64,000 bases of DNA from Prosopocoilus inquinatus. Its lineage: Eukaryota; Arthropoda; Insecta; Coleoptera; Lucanidae. Under the pieces are notes generated by a model. That model made no database searches and was not told the origin of the DNA. It saw only the letters and a list, made by a program, of their open reading frames with translations. Made by a program: the position numbers and the translations under genes. The stretch lies in the NCBI GenBank assembly GCA_036172665.1, contig CM069875.1, forward strand, positions 10,248,001 to 10,312,000. Reading direction: 5' to 3'. Of this stretch, positions 11,210 to 21,160 are shown in pieces (positions within the stretch are counted from its first letter, which is position 1; the number at the start of each line of letters is the position of its first letter).

Positions 11210-11808
11210 ATACAGGCTGTTAATAAAAAAAAAACCTGTACAATGTTTGGCAGGTAATAGTAGAGGTCAAAACAAGAAAAAAAGAAGCTTTTTTCTTAAT
11301 TCGCTTTTGACCAAAACCCAATAATAGGAAAGTTACAGCAGTTTAACTTTCTTAATTCCTTCTTTAATTTACACCTATAACTTCTTAATTAATCAAAATT
11401 ATTTCACAAACTGCAACTTCATTGTTAAATAAACTCTAAATTTATCGAAACCACTATTCATAAAATGTCTATGTGAATCTATTTCCCAGTTTTGTTTTAA
11501 TTAGTAGGCGGTACGAATACGAAAATCCGTTTTTGGACATTAAAAAAAAAACAATGGAAATAGCCGCAAGTTTTATGTGACTACATTTTTTTTGGATGGT
11601 TGTTTCATTTAAAGTAGTGTTCAATTAACTCCAAATTTGAATTTAAAAAGTAAAATATTACTAGAAACTTTTGTTTCTTAAGTAATTTGACTTTAAACAC
11701 TTGAAACTTTTTAGTTTTTAGATTTTTTATCAAAACTTTATTGAGAAAAAAGATTTAATTTGATCTCCTCTAGCTGCCCTTTCAATCTCCTCCGTACGTT
11801 ATGAATAC
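11210..11808. mobile_element. Relative of the 8893-10834 element, inverted and partial
   Basis: Positions 11395-11808 match, in reverse, the 8893-9230 and 10605-10750 parts of the preceding element, ending in the same CTGCCCTTTCAATCTCCTCC block. The left end is TACAGGCTGTTAAT-type instead of the partner TIR, so this is a rearranged or truncated copy. Non-coding. Confidence 0.65.
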
Positions 11809-12899
11809 AGCATCGAGGAAAATAGCCCGTCCAGTCTCCCAGATGTCGATTACGCATCGTAACACCCCCGGTGTAGCGGAGATCTGAATCGTTTGATTAC
11901 CCGGTTTAACAGAGACGCGCGTTGTTGAGTATTCTCAGGTATTCGAAATTCGAATAGGGAAGATAATACTAAAATTTCTCAGCTATTAATCGTTATTAAA
12001 ATTAACTATTAAATAACGTTCCAAATTTTCGTTCGTTCGTTTCGATTTGCCGTGAGAATGTCTTGTCTTTTAAAGCGAGAAAATGATCTCTCAACATAAC
12101 AGGTTGTGAGAGACGCTTTCTCTAGGTAAATTTTGAACTCTTCAATATTTACGGAGAGACTGGGCAATCAAATAAATGTCGAATCGTCAAAATCAAAATT
12201 AATGAGACGTAGAATTCGATCGTAGAATCCCCGTGCCTATCGGAAATGCAGCGAGAAATTGAGCCTCGCCGCCCGCGGAATACAACGCCTCTGAGTTTGG
12301 ACCCTTAGATTCGAGGCCTAAGTTATGACCCAGTATGTATAAGTATTTTATTTTTTGAGATCGACAGTGATCCCTCCACGTATCTGATCACGACCCCCGT
12401 ATTGAGAGAAACAATGCTCTAGGGTAATGGTCTTGAAACTTTATGTTACTATGCCTCTCTTTAAAAAAATCTTATATTGGTGCCACCGCCTCTTCCTTCA
12501 TTTCATAAAATAATAAAAATTTATTTATAAGAACATATTTTGTTATTAATTTATGTTTCGCTATGAAATTTACATTTGCGTTAACTTTTCCTACCTCCAT
12601 TTTGGCTCTCTAGGGAGACGCGCCTCTCAGTTTGGAAATCGTTACTCTAGAGCTAGAGTAGAATGTGAATGACGGAGGCTTTCCCTATCTTCGTAAAATT
12701 AGTTGCGCGCTTATCTCAACAGCTAAACATGCGAGATTTTTTCTAACTTCTATGACACAATAACACCATTATCGATTTTTAATGAGTTAATTTCTCCATT
12801 GAAACCTATGATATGCGGATACTTGGAGCCTAGCTCTTTTTGTATTTATATGCCCACGCATACTCTAGGTTTGTAGTAAATATAAAATGACAGTTTCTG
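11809..12899. other. No recognisable gene
   Basis: Includes a locally GC-richer patch around 12200-12300. No open frame or repeat unit stood out. Confidence 0.45.
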
Positions 12900-12933
12900 G
12901 TGGGGAATGCTGCTACTGCTATGATTAAAGCAA

Positions 12934-13145
12934 GGCGCTTAGTAGGATATCTCGTAAAAACCAGGGTAAAGATAAACAAAGCAGCGACGCAAGTTTCAAA
13001 GTCTTCGCTGTCCGGTTTATATGCGCGAGGTATTCTCCGTATTCGCGCACATCGCAGCAGAAATATACGTTTGTTGGAAATTACGTGCGTAACAGAATTG
13101 CCTTTATAATTTCTTTCAAATTAATAATTATGAAAACGTTATAAT
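12934..13145. repeat. Dispersed repeat Q, contiguous copy
   Basis: The block around AAACAAAGCAGCGACG through CGGTTTATATG recurs at 16654-16735, and the block GTAACAGAATTGCCTTTATA through ATGTAACATTTAAAA recurs at 19878-19970. Here the two are contiguous, so this copy represents the state before insertion at the other locus. The 69-codon frame at 12900-13109 has no motif and is not called a gene. Confidence 0.65.
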
Positions 13146-13662
13146 TCTTTAATGTAACATTTAAAAGGACTAGCATAAATTATAGCTCCGTCACTGCAAA
13201 ATAAACGCTTGTGTATTTGGAATGTTTTCGGTTATACAGGCTGTCCGTTTTTCGAGTGCCACTATGGGTATCTCGCTTATATAAGAAATATGAAGTTGGT
13301 TAAATTAGGGCAAAGTTAAGCATTTTCGTGCTGAATAATAATCTAAAAAGAAATTGAAATATCTTCAATAGTCTTGAAAATATCGCAAAAAAACAAAATT
13401 TCTGATTTTCGTTTTTAATTTTTTCACGATCAACTAATCGTTTGAGGTATTTCTAACCCAGACATTATTTAGACACTTATTTATGAGGAATTGGAATACG
13501 GCATCCACTTTTCAATAGTTTTCAAGATGACGGAGAAACACCTGGCAACTTCAATTTTTCTTATGGGAGCTATTTTGGATTTTAACATTTTGGAATTACG
13601 TTTTTTTTTCTCCTTACAATATGTATCACACATGGTGGTCCAATATCACATTTCACATTTTT

Positions 13663-13818
13663 GCCAAAAATTCAATTTTTCATTTCTTGCGAAGAGTGCT
13701 TTGGAAAAACTAAACGTTCTTTTATTGTGAACAAAAGTTTGCCAAAAATTCAATTTTTCATTTCTTGCGAAGAGTACTTTGAAAAAATTAAACGTTCTTT
13801 CATTGTGAACAAAAGTTT
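13663..13818. repeat. 78-bp tandem duplication in the left arm
   Basis: Two consecutive copies, 13663-13740 and 13741-13818, each starting GCCAAAAATTCAATTTTTC and differing at a few bases. The right arm has one unit, so the duplication arose after the arms formed. Confidence 0.85.
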
Positions 13819-13877
13819 GACAGTTTGATCCTATGTCAGATCTCGTCATTTACGTTTGCGCTAGTTTTATCGCGAAA

Positions 13878-14190
13878 ATGCCTTTTTCAAGTGAAGAACA
13901 AAGAGATATGATACAAATTTACTACAATTCGCATCCAAATGCCCTCATGACTGCGGCAAAATATTAGCAGCGTTACTCAGATCGGCAACAATCTGGTTTG
14001 AGGTATTTTTCTACGCTTGGGCGAATATGGTTGGTTTAAAGGACGTAGACGAAAATATGGCGATAGGCCCAATGAATATGAGCAGGAAATTTTGGAAGAG
14101 GTAAAAATTTTACATGATTATTAATACCAAAATCCGTCTGTCTCTTCAAGAGAAGTTGCAGCCCAGCTGAATATGCCGTTATTATCTATT
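13878..14190 (+). pseudogene. Mariner-type transposase N-terminal remnant
   Basis: The plus strand starts MPFSSEEQRDMIQIYYNSHP, a typical N-terminal DNA-binding opening of insect mariner-like transposases, followed by YFSTLGRIW-like and REVAAQLNMP-like blocks in shifted frames with several stops. No catalytic motif remains. It lies between the inverted arms of the foldback. Confidence 0.6.
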
Positions 14191-14722
14191 CTTATTATGT
14201 ATTTCGGGGATGTCATAATCTAATTCTCAATAAAAAGGTGTCTGCTTAATGTCTCTTGGTTAGAAATCTCTAGTACGATTAGTTTAAAACAAACGTAAAT
14301 GACAAGACTTGAAATAGGATCAAACTGTCAAACTTTTGTTCACAATAAAAGAAAATTTTGTTATTTCAAAGCACTCTTTGCAAAAAATGAAAAGTTGGAG
14401 TTTTGGCAAAAATGTGATATTGGACCACCATGTGTGATACATCGTTGTAAAGAGGAAAAAAAAAACGTAATCTCAAAATGTAAAAATCCAAAATGAGAAA
14501 GAAGAAATAAGAAAAAATGAAGTTGCAAGGTATTTCTCCACCATCTTGAAAATTATTGAAAAGCGGATGCAATATTCGAATTCTTCATAAAAAAGTGTCT
14601 GAACAATGTCTGTGTTAAAATTGCCTAGTATGAATAGTTTATTAGTAGAATTAGTACGTGGGCTGCTGGAAAAGTTTCTGGAGACGGTATGAAAAAACGC
14701 ATATGAAATTAGATAAACGGTA

Positions 14723-15558
14723 TCATTGTTTTTTGAAGTATTCGCCTTTGACGTCAATACACTTTTGCATACGCTCGAACCAATTTCTAAAGCACGTTTT
14801 CCACTCTAAAGATGGTACCTCAGAAACCAGTGTCCGGAATGTTTCAGCCGACGAAAATCGCTCACCACGCATTTTATTTTTGATATTTGGGAACAAAAAG
14901 AAATCATTAGGTGATAAATCAGGTGAATATGGACAATGAGTCATTAATTCAACATTTCTGTTGGACAAAAAATCAACTGTTTGACGGGCTGAGTGAGAGC
15001 TGGCGTTGTCATGATGGAGAATAATTCGTCGATTTCGATTGTTTCTTCGTGAACGGACAACTTTTGTTGGTTTTGGTTCATTTTGAAATACCCAAACGGT
15101 AGATTGTTGTTTACTTTCTGGCTCGTACGAATAGATCCACGTTTTGTCACCAGTAACGATGTTATAAACTAAATTTGAACGACCTCCATTGAATTTCTTG
15201 AGCATTTCTTCGCACCATTTGACACGTCCCTGCTTTTGCGCTTCTATTAAATTGTGTGGGATCCAACGACTGCAAAGCTTCAGTACGTTCAAATGATCAT
15301 GTAAAATCTGGTGTGTTGCTTTCATGTCAATGCGTAAGGATGCTTGAATCTCACGGTATGTCACATGTCGATCTCGCTCAAGCATTTCACGCACAGCATC
15401 TACATTAGTGGCAACAACAGATGTTGATGGACGACCTTCACGAATTCGTCACTGAGAGAGGTACGTCCACGTTGGAATGTCGATGCATTGTTTCGGCGTT
15501 AGACCACATTTGAAATCGTAAAAAATCTTGGCACGAACATTTTCAGGCGAGATTTCCA
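14723..15558 (-). pseudogene. Mariner (DD34D) transposase, deleted
   Basis: Mariner-family transposase, the type fused into vertebrate SETMAR. The start at 15558 reads MEISPENVRAKIFYDFKCGL; a stop and a deletion follow after QCIDIPTWTYLSQ, removing part of the second helix-turn-helix. From 15394 the frame is open to 14723: HVTYREIQASL, GDKTWIYSYEPESKQQ (first D), IILHHDNASSHSA (second D) and SPDLSPNDFFLF (third D). Thirty-four residues separate the last two aspartates. Between the first and second aspartate VVRSRRNN joins RNRRIILHH directly, a loss of some 50 residues compared with normal mariner proteins. Inactive. Confidence 0.9.
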
Positions 15559-15731
15559 TGTTTACACAAAATTACTTTTTCTCAAATGCTGTACAAACAA
15601 AACTAGTTCGCTTGGACAGGAACTGTGAATAGAATTATAGGCGAAATTTCCATGTTTACAAAATTACTTTTTCTCAAATGCTGTACAAACAAAACTAGTT
15701 CACTGGAATAGGAACCGTCAATAGAATTATA
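15546..15731. repeat. 94-bp tandem duplication at the mariner 5' region
   Basis: Copies 15546-15639 and 15640-15731 both contain TTTCCATGTTTACA, ACTTTTTCTCAAATGCTGTA and CAAAACTAGTTC; copy 2 has two small deletions. It repeats the transposase start region, so a second ATG-bearing piece exists upstream. Confidence 0.85.
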
Positions 15732-15827
15732 GGCGAAAAACGTCAAATTCTTCAAATACGACAGTTGATAAACGCTAACAATTCTAGACTTACTAGATTC
15801 CCAGAATATTTTCGAGCAGCCCACGTA

Positions 15828-16350
15828 GTTCCTCGTTTTTAACGAGACGTTCAACCTAATTTTGACGAGGTTTGACTGTAACCAGTGAGAAGTAAAGGCC
15901 AAGAGGTAGTTGAGTGATAGAATAGAATTTGTCCTAATTTTTACACTATTCGCTTGTCATTTGGTTACTGAGCAATTACTACCAACTAAGCAAATTTACT
16001 ACTATCGGCGTTATCCATCAGAGGCATAGAGAAGGGTAAATTCTCGGTAAGCGTTGTGAAACCAGAGCGGAAACGGCGTGGTGGCTGTACGGCCATAAGA
16101 AGAACATACAAGAATTCGCGGCCGCCACCGTGCGATTTTCCGCTCTGGTTTGCGCCTCGCTTTAACGTGCGCTAATAAGATGAAATTTAAAGCTGCCGTT
16201 CGCCAGTCGTATAGCGGAAAATTTTCAAAAATAACAGACACGAATAAGCGGCAACAAAGTTGAAAAAGTAGATAATTATATCTTTAATGTATTGAATTTT
16301 CGTGAGTTGGGCAAGACAAATCCCAGCATTATAAAAATAAGAAGATATTA
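15828..16350. other. No recognisable gene
   Basis: Contains a local inverted pair GAAACCAGAGCGGAAA / TTTTCCGCTCTGGTTT (about 16059-16153) with a GC-rich spacer. Nothing else supportable. Confidence 0.45.
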
Positions 16351-16553
16351 CAGTAATGTCCGCTTAATACGAACTCGCTTATAGAGAATATCCGGATATA
16401 ATGAACCAGACTGAAACGTACGAATTGTAGTTGCGTAAAACTCTGTGGTATTTTTGTCGCACACAACGAACCCGCTTAATACGAATTGTCGGATAAAACG
16501 AACCTTAATTTATATATAATTTGTCAAAAGTTGCCGGTTATAACGAATTTAAG
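16351..16553. mobile_element. Pogo/Tigger-like terminal fragment
   Basis: TACAGTAATGTCCGCTTAAT, then ACGAACTCGCTTATA, and a repeated CGCTTAATACGAATTG. Short ACGAAC/ATAACGAA units near a TACAG end are typical of pogo-like non-autonomous elements. The opposite end was not found. Confidence 0.5.
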
Positions 16554-16639
16554 ACCAGAAAACACAGAAAGCTAGGGACTTCTTTGATTAGATTAAACTA
16601 TTTAAATGCACATTACTTACGGTGGCCTATCAGTAAGGA

Positions 16640-16735
16640 TTGGATATTCCTAGGACATCTGGTAAAAGCCAGTATTAATATAAACAAAGCAGCGGCGTAG
16701 AGTTCAACGTCGCCGCTGAACGGTTTATATGTATT
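16640..16735. repeat. Dispersed repeat Q, left half of an interrupted copy
   Basis: Matches 12934-13030, ending at CGGTTTATATG. The second half resumes near 19850 after the LINE and family R sequences. Contains the hairpin CAGCGGCG / CGTCGCCGCTG. Confidence 0.6.
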
Positions 16736-16774
16736 ATTATAATATTATCTGTAGCTTGGGATGAGATTTACGAT

Positions 16775-18805
16775 ATGGAAAATATAAATGATAAAGTTGA
16801 CTTTCTTAATTCAAATCTTTTAGCGATATTTGATAAACACATGCCTTTGAAAACTTGTAAAACCGGGTGTAAATACCAGCCCTGGTTAACAGATAATCTT
16901 AAACTGATGATGAATCTTCGTGATGGTGCGTTTAAACGTTTTAAAAAATCTCGGCTGCAAGAGCATTGGAACTACTACAAGGAGCTAAGAAACTTGGTTA
17001 CTTTGTCAGTGAAACCTGAAAAGAAAGCTTTCCTTGAACACAAAACTAGGAACAGTAAATCTGGTGAAGTTTGGAAACAGTTAAAGAAATTTGGTGTTTA
17101 TAATTGTAGCAATAATGTAATTCCTGAAGGTATTGGTAATGTGAATAACTTAAATGAGTACTCTTCAAACTCTATGGTTACATCCAATGCGAATTATGAC
17201 GATACTATTCGGTCTTACATTAACAACTCGGAAAAGTTAGAAAATAACTTTTCTTTTCATCCCGTAACTGAAAACGTTATATCGGATCTACTTCTTAAGT
17301 TTTCTAGCAAAGCCTGTGGCACTGATAATTTGAATATTGACTTGATACATTTTAGTTGTCCGTTTGTTTTACCTATTTATACGCATCTCATTAATTTTTG
17401 TGTTATTCATGAGTTGTTTCCTGATTGCTGGAAAGAGGCTAGTGTCCTGCCTCTACCAAAAATCAGTAATCCGCAATCCCTGAGTGACGTCCGTCCCATC
17501 AGCATCTTGCCTCTTTTGTCTAAGATCTTGGAAAAAATTATAGATACACAACTTCGACAATATCTTGAAACTCATAACATACTGCCTGAAACTCAGTCAG
17601 AGTTTCGACCGCATTATAGTTGTGCGAGTGCTTTAACAGCAATCACATATGACATTGTTGCAGCCATTGACAGTAATAAATTTGTAATACTAGTTTTACT
17701 CACTTACTTACTTTACAAGGCACTCGACCGCATTAATCACGATATTCTCTTTTCTATACTAAAATTTTATGGGTTGGGTGATATTGCCTTAAATTTTTTC
17801 CGTAATTACTTAATGGACAGGTCCCAGAGGGTCTATTGTCACGGTCAAGTTTCTAACCCCTTGCGAGTCACTCGAGGTGTACCACAGGGCTCTATCCTCG
17901 GTCCTCTTTTATACTGCTTATACTCATCTCGATTGTGTAAAGTAATTAAACATTGCAAATATCATCTTTATGCAGATGATTTGCAACTTTATTATATTTT
18001 TGATAAGGATCAAGTTAACTCTGCATGCGCTTTAGTTACGGAGGATGTTAACTGCCTAGCTGAAGTTTCAGTGCAACATGCTCTTCAACTTAATGCGGAA
18101 AAAACCTCAGTTATGTTATTTGGAAGAAAAGGTATTCGAGCTGATGTGGCGAGCGTCGTGGACTTGCGTATTGCTGACATGGCACTGCCGAATTCTGAGT
18201 GCTGTAAAAATTTGGGTCTGTACATGGATTCTGAGCTTAAGTTCACTAAACATGTCACTAATCTCATACGCAGGGCTTACGCCAATTTAAAACTAATTTT
18301 CGTTAACAGGCACATATTATCACGTAAAGTCAAATGCATGTTATGCGATTCTTTGGTTCTGTCGCATTTTAATTTTTGCGACACAGTCTATGGTCCATTA
18401 TTGAGCTGCTTCGATGCTGCGAGAATCCAGAAAGTCCAGAACAGTTGTATGAGATTGATCTGTGGTGTTAATCGTAGAGAACATATTTCTCATAAACTTA
18501 TTGAGCTGGGCTGGTTAAGTATGCAAAATAGGAGGTATTTACACTGCGCACAGTTTTATCATAAGATCTTAACATTTAGGTGCCCTCCTTATTTATACAA
18601 TCGGATTAGATTCCGTACGGATGTTCACAACATCAACATTAGAAATCGCGGTCTTTTGTCAATACCCAGTCACCGACTGGAATTCTTTAAGCGTTGTTTT
18701 AGATACAAAATAGTTGATGTTGTGAACGACCTGCCAAGAGGATTTCTTCAGCTGTCTCCTTCATTATTCAAGAAGAAACTTAAATTAAGATTGCTCAGTT
18801 ATTAA
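16775..18805 (+). pseudogene. LINE reverse transcriptase, long open frame with damaged motif A
   Basis: A 676-codon open frame. Residues 1-130 are the linker seen between endonuclease and RT in Jockey/CR1-type LINEs (HWNYYKELRNL). RT blocks: VLPLPKISNPQSLSDVRPIS (about 215), ETQSEFRPHYSCASAL (about 270), GVPQGSILGPLLYCLY (about 370), HLYADDLQLYY (about 400, the catalytic pair), LQLNAEKTSVMLFG (about 440) and the C-terminal region to LLSY. ATG at 16775 is only the first in-frame methionine, because the 5' end is lost. Motif A, normally a D-x-x-K-A-F-D stretch, reads VLLTYLLYKALDRINHD: the first catalytic aspartate is missing and the site contains ACTT repeats. The long frame is thus probably inactive. 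Confidence 0.88.
17702..17713. repeat. (ACTT)3 in RT motif A
   Basis: Three ACTT units in the codons that should encode the motif A aspartate. The net frame is preserved. The same tetranucleotide expansion is at 2107-2118 in the Penelope RT. Confidence 0.6.
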
Positions 18806-19184
18806 CTACTGTTGTCAATTATGGAACTTATTTTTTTTCCTTTCTTTTCTTTTCCTTCCTTTCGTTTTCTCTTTTTTTTCTCTTTTACCTTTTCTCTTCT
18901 TCTTTTCTTTTCTTCTACATTCTCATTTTTTATTGTTCTTCTTCTTCTTAGAATAAATTCTTTTTTGATTATTTTTATATCCACGCCCCTGATATTAGCG
19001 TATTATCAGCCTTACTTGTGCGTCTTGTTTTTTTTCTTTTCTTTTTTTAAGGTCTTGGTGGTAGATCAGGGATCTGACTTTTGTCAGCTCGTCTGAACCT
19101 TGACCTTTTAAGCATGGGAATTTATTTGCACAATTATTGAATGCCTGTAGTATAATTCATGCTTAATAAACTCTATTATTATTA

Positions 19185-19800
19185 GAAAAAATTTGTGCAA
19201 ATCGTTTTTGATTGCAGTGAAAACCTCGAGCAGCCTCTGGACAGCTGTTTCAGCCCTGCTTGAGGCTTCTTCAGCAGAGACGTAGCTCGACATTTCCACT
19301 GCAAACAAAAACGCCTTGTCCAATTTATTCGCAATTGCGATGTAAGAGTGATGAACAGATAAAATAGCGACATCTTACTATCGCTTTTTGACCTGACATT
19401 GCAGCAGGATAGACAAATTGAAGCGGGATTTGCTCCTAATAAATCCCCCATGCAAGGCGGCCATGCTTGCTGTCAAAGCATAATGAAAATTTACTCTTAC
19501 ATCGCAATTGCGAATAAATTGGACAAGGCGTTTTTGTTTGCAGTGGAAATGTCGAGCTACGTCTCTGCTGAAGAAGCCCCAAGCAGGGCTGAAACAGCTG
19601 TCCAGAGGCTGCTCGAGGTTTTCACTGCAATCAAAGACGATTTGCACAAAATTTTTCTAAAAATTTTCATTATGCTTTGACAGCAAGCATGGCCGCCTTG
19701 CATGAGGGATTTATTAGGAGCAAATCCCGCTTCAATTTGTCTATCCTACTGCAATGTCAGGTCAAAAAGCGATAGTAAGATGTCGCTATTTTATCTATTA
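19185..19800. repeat. Family R repeat, inverted dimer with ATT tail
   Basis: Four blocks in order A (about 19193-19345), B (19350-19490), A-inverted (19495-19660), B-inverted (19675-19795). B contains GCGACATCTTACTATCGC, TTTTTGACCTGACATTGCAG and AATTGAAGCGGGATTTGCTC; A contains GCAAATCGTTTTTGATTGCA and CAATTTATTCGCAATTGCGA. B-inverted ends in a run of seven ATT units, like a retroposon 3' tail. Equivalent to one monomer in inverse joined to another in direct orientation. The open frames here (for example 19399-19680) come from the repeat and are not called genes. Confidence 0.7.
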
Positions 19801-19849
19801 TTATTATTATTATTATATGTATGTCCAAGGCACTCTTACCCTCGCGCTC

Positions 19850-19970
19850 ATTGCATCAGAAGCAACCGTTTGATGTAAATTACCTCTGTAACAGAATGGC
19901 CTTTATAATTTCTTTCAAATTAATACTTATGAAAACATTATAATTCTTTAATGTAACTTTTAAAAAGACA
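19850..19970. repeat. Dispersed repeat Q, right half of the interrupted copy
   Basis: GTAACAGAATGGCCTTTATA to ATGTAACTTTTAAAA matches 13085-13170. Together with 16640-16735 it shows that the LINE and family R units entered a Q copy. Confidence 0.6.
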
Positions 19971-20593
19971 AATACAGTTTCGCATTTAGTGCACTCATAT
20001 ATGATAGTGGAAAACATGTATTATTTATATATATATATCAATATTTGTTGAATTAAAAATTGTTCAATTTCTAGGGTAGTGTAAAACGACCTTATTTTAT
20101 TTTTTAAATATCTCACTAATGAATATTTACTATTCACGAGTTATGTCAATTTTCTTGCAAACAAGGCATTCTAAGTTGTCCTTAGTTGAAGGTACACAAA
20201 CAAATGGCTCTGTAGTGTTTGACCGATGCACCACAGAGAAAAAGGTTACATCAACGCCGGGTGTTTACCACGACGTATAAAACCTGGTCATGCAATTACG
20301 ATATCAAACAACTGGCCCGGCAGAAAGGTCAGTTCATTAACTTTCTTATCACGAAATGTTATGAGAGCAAACGAAAGGGGAAATTCCATTTTGTTATCTA
20401 TGGCTATATTCGTCTAAGTTTATTTTTTGTACGCATGAAAATAATAATAATAATAATAATAACGATCGATATAAAAATGACAGATAAAACAAAAAATGAA
20501 ACTAACTTGAATATATAGAAGCTATCCAAATCGGGTGCAGTAAATGTAAATATTATGTATTATTGTAATTAGGAAATCGCATCAGTGCGCCAC
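19971..20593. other. No recognisable gene; ATA microsatellite
   Basis: A short (ATA)n run at about 20440-20462 and an AT run near 20025. The overlapping frames 20219-20518 show no motif. Confidence 0.5.
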
Positions 20594-21160
20594 GTATACA
20601 GGGTGACAGAATTCATCAAATTGATATGAGGGAAGGAAGAGTAGATGAGAATCTACTTGAAGTAAGAGAAAGATGAAGGAAGAAAATAAAGACAGACAAC
20701 ATTTTGAAGACGAAGCGCGGAAAGCAGTGAAGATTAGAGAGATAGGGACGCGAAGGTTGGGAGGAACAAATTGTCTTAAACTTAAATTAATAGGAATCCA
20801 ATCTCAAAAGACAAATACATTCTTCATTAGATGAAGACATTTTTGATAACTACTTCATAGAATACTTGGTTTATTTCTTCAGTTAGGAATTAGATAATAG
20901 TGGATTTTTTTTAAAAACAAGTTTTTGTTAGCATCATAGTTGAATTACCTAGGATACCAGCACGTAATACAATTTAGAATTATGATTTTCTAATTTTTTC
21001 CCGATAAATTGTCAATATCTTGAGAACCATAAACTTTAGATCAATAATTATAGATTATGTTTCTATCCGATATGTAAGTTTGTGCATACATAGATTTTAA
21101 AAATGTTCAATAGTAATGCCACTATCTTCCACCCACACACTGTTAGCCCACCCTGTATAC
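20594..21160. mobile_element. About 567-bp element with TATACAGGGTG ends
   Basis: GTATACAGGGTG at 20594-20605 is inverted at 21149-21160 (CACCCTGTATAC). Interior AT-rich without coding capacity. The termini resemble those of the foldbacks at 6459 and 42593. Confidence 0.6.

Larger units (their letters stand above)
13425..14650. mobile_element. Composite foldback with mariner-type transposase remnant
   Basis: The left arm (about 13425-13855) is repeated in inverse at about 14235-14650; both contain the block GGATCAAACTGTCAAACTTT (or its complement) and a GTGTCT-rich end. The arms surround the transposase remnant at 13878-14190. The terminal block occurs three times (13430-13475, 14235-14290, 14596-14645), so the right side is rearranged. 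Open frames at 13491-13849 and 14299-14757 are shadows of the arms. Confidence 0.65.
14657..15825 (-). mobile_element. Mariner element (DD34D), internally deleted
   Basis: The left end CGTGGGCTGCTGGAAAAG and the right end complement (15800-15825) are imperfect inverted repeats; TA flanks at 14655-14656 and 15826-15827. Carries a defective mariner transposase and a 94-bp tandem duplication near its 5' end. Confidence 0.8.
16740..19184 (+). mobile_element. 5'-truncated non-LTR retrotransposon (Jockey/CR1-like group)
   Basis: Contains the RT frame 16775-18805, a 3' untranslated region with a long pyrimidine tract (about 18828-18960), and a 3' end AATAAACTCTATTATTATTA at about 19165-19184, an ATT-type tail. 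The apurinic-like endonuclease and ORF1 are absent, as usual after incomplete target-primed reverse transcription. It splits repeat Q. The left boundary is approximate. Confidence 0.8.

Noticed and set aside
18812..19096. Phe/Ser-rich 94-codon frame after the LINE
   Set aside because: Produced by the pyrimidine tract in the LINE 3' untranslated region.
19108..19680. Several 70-95 codon frames on both strands
   Set aside because: They are mirror translations of the inverted family R blocks, so the same residues appear on both strands.
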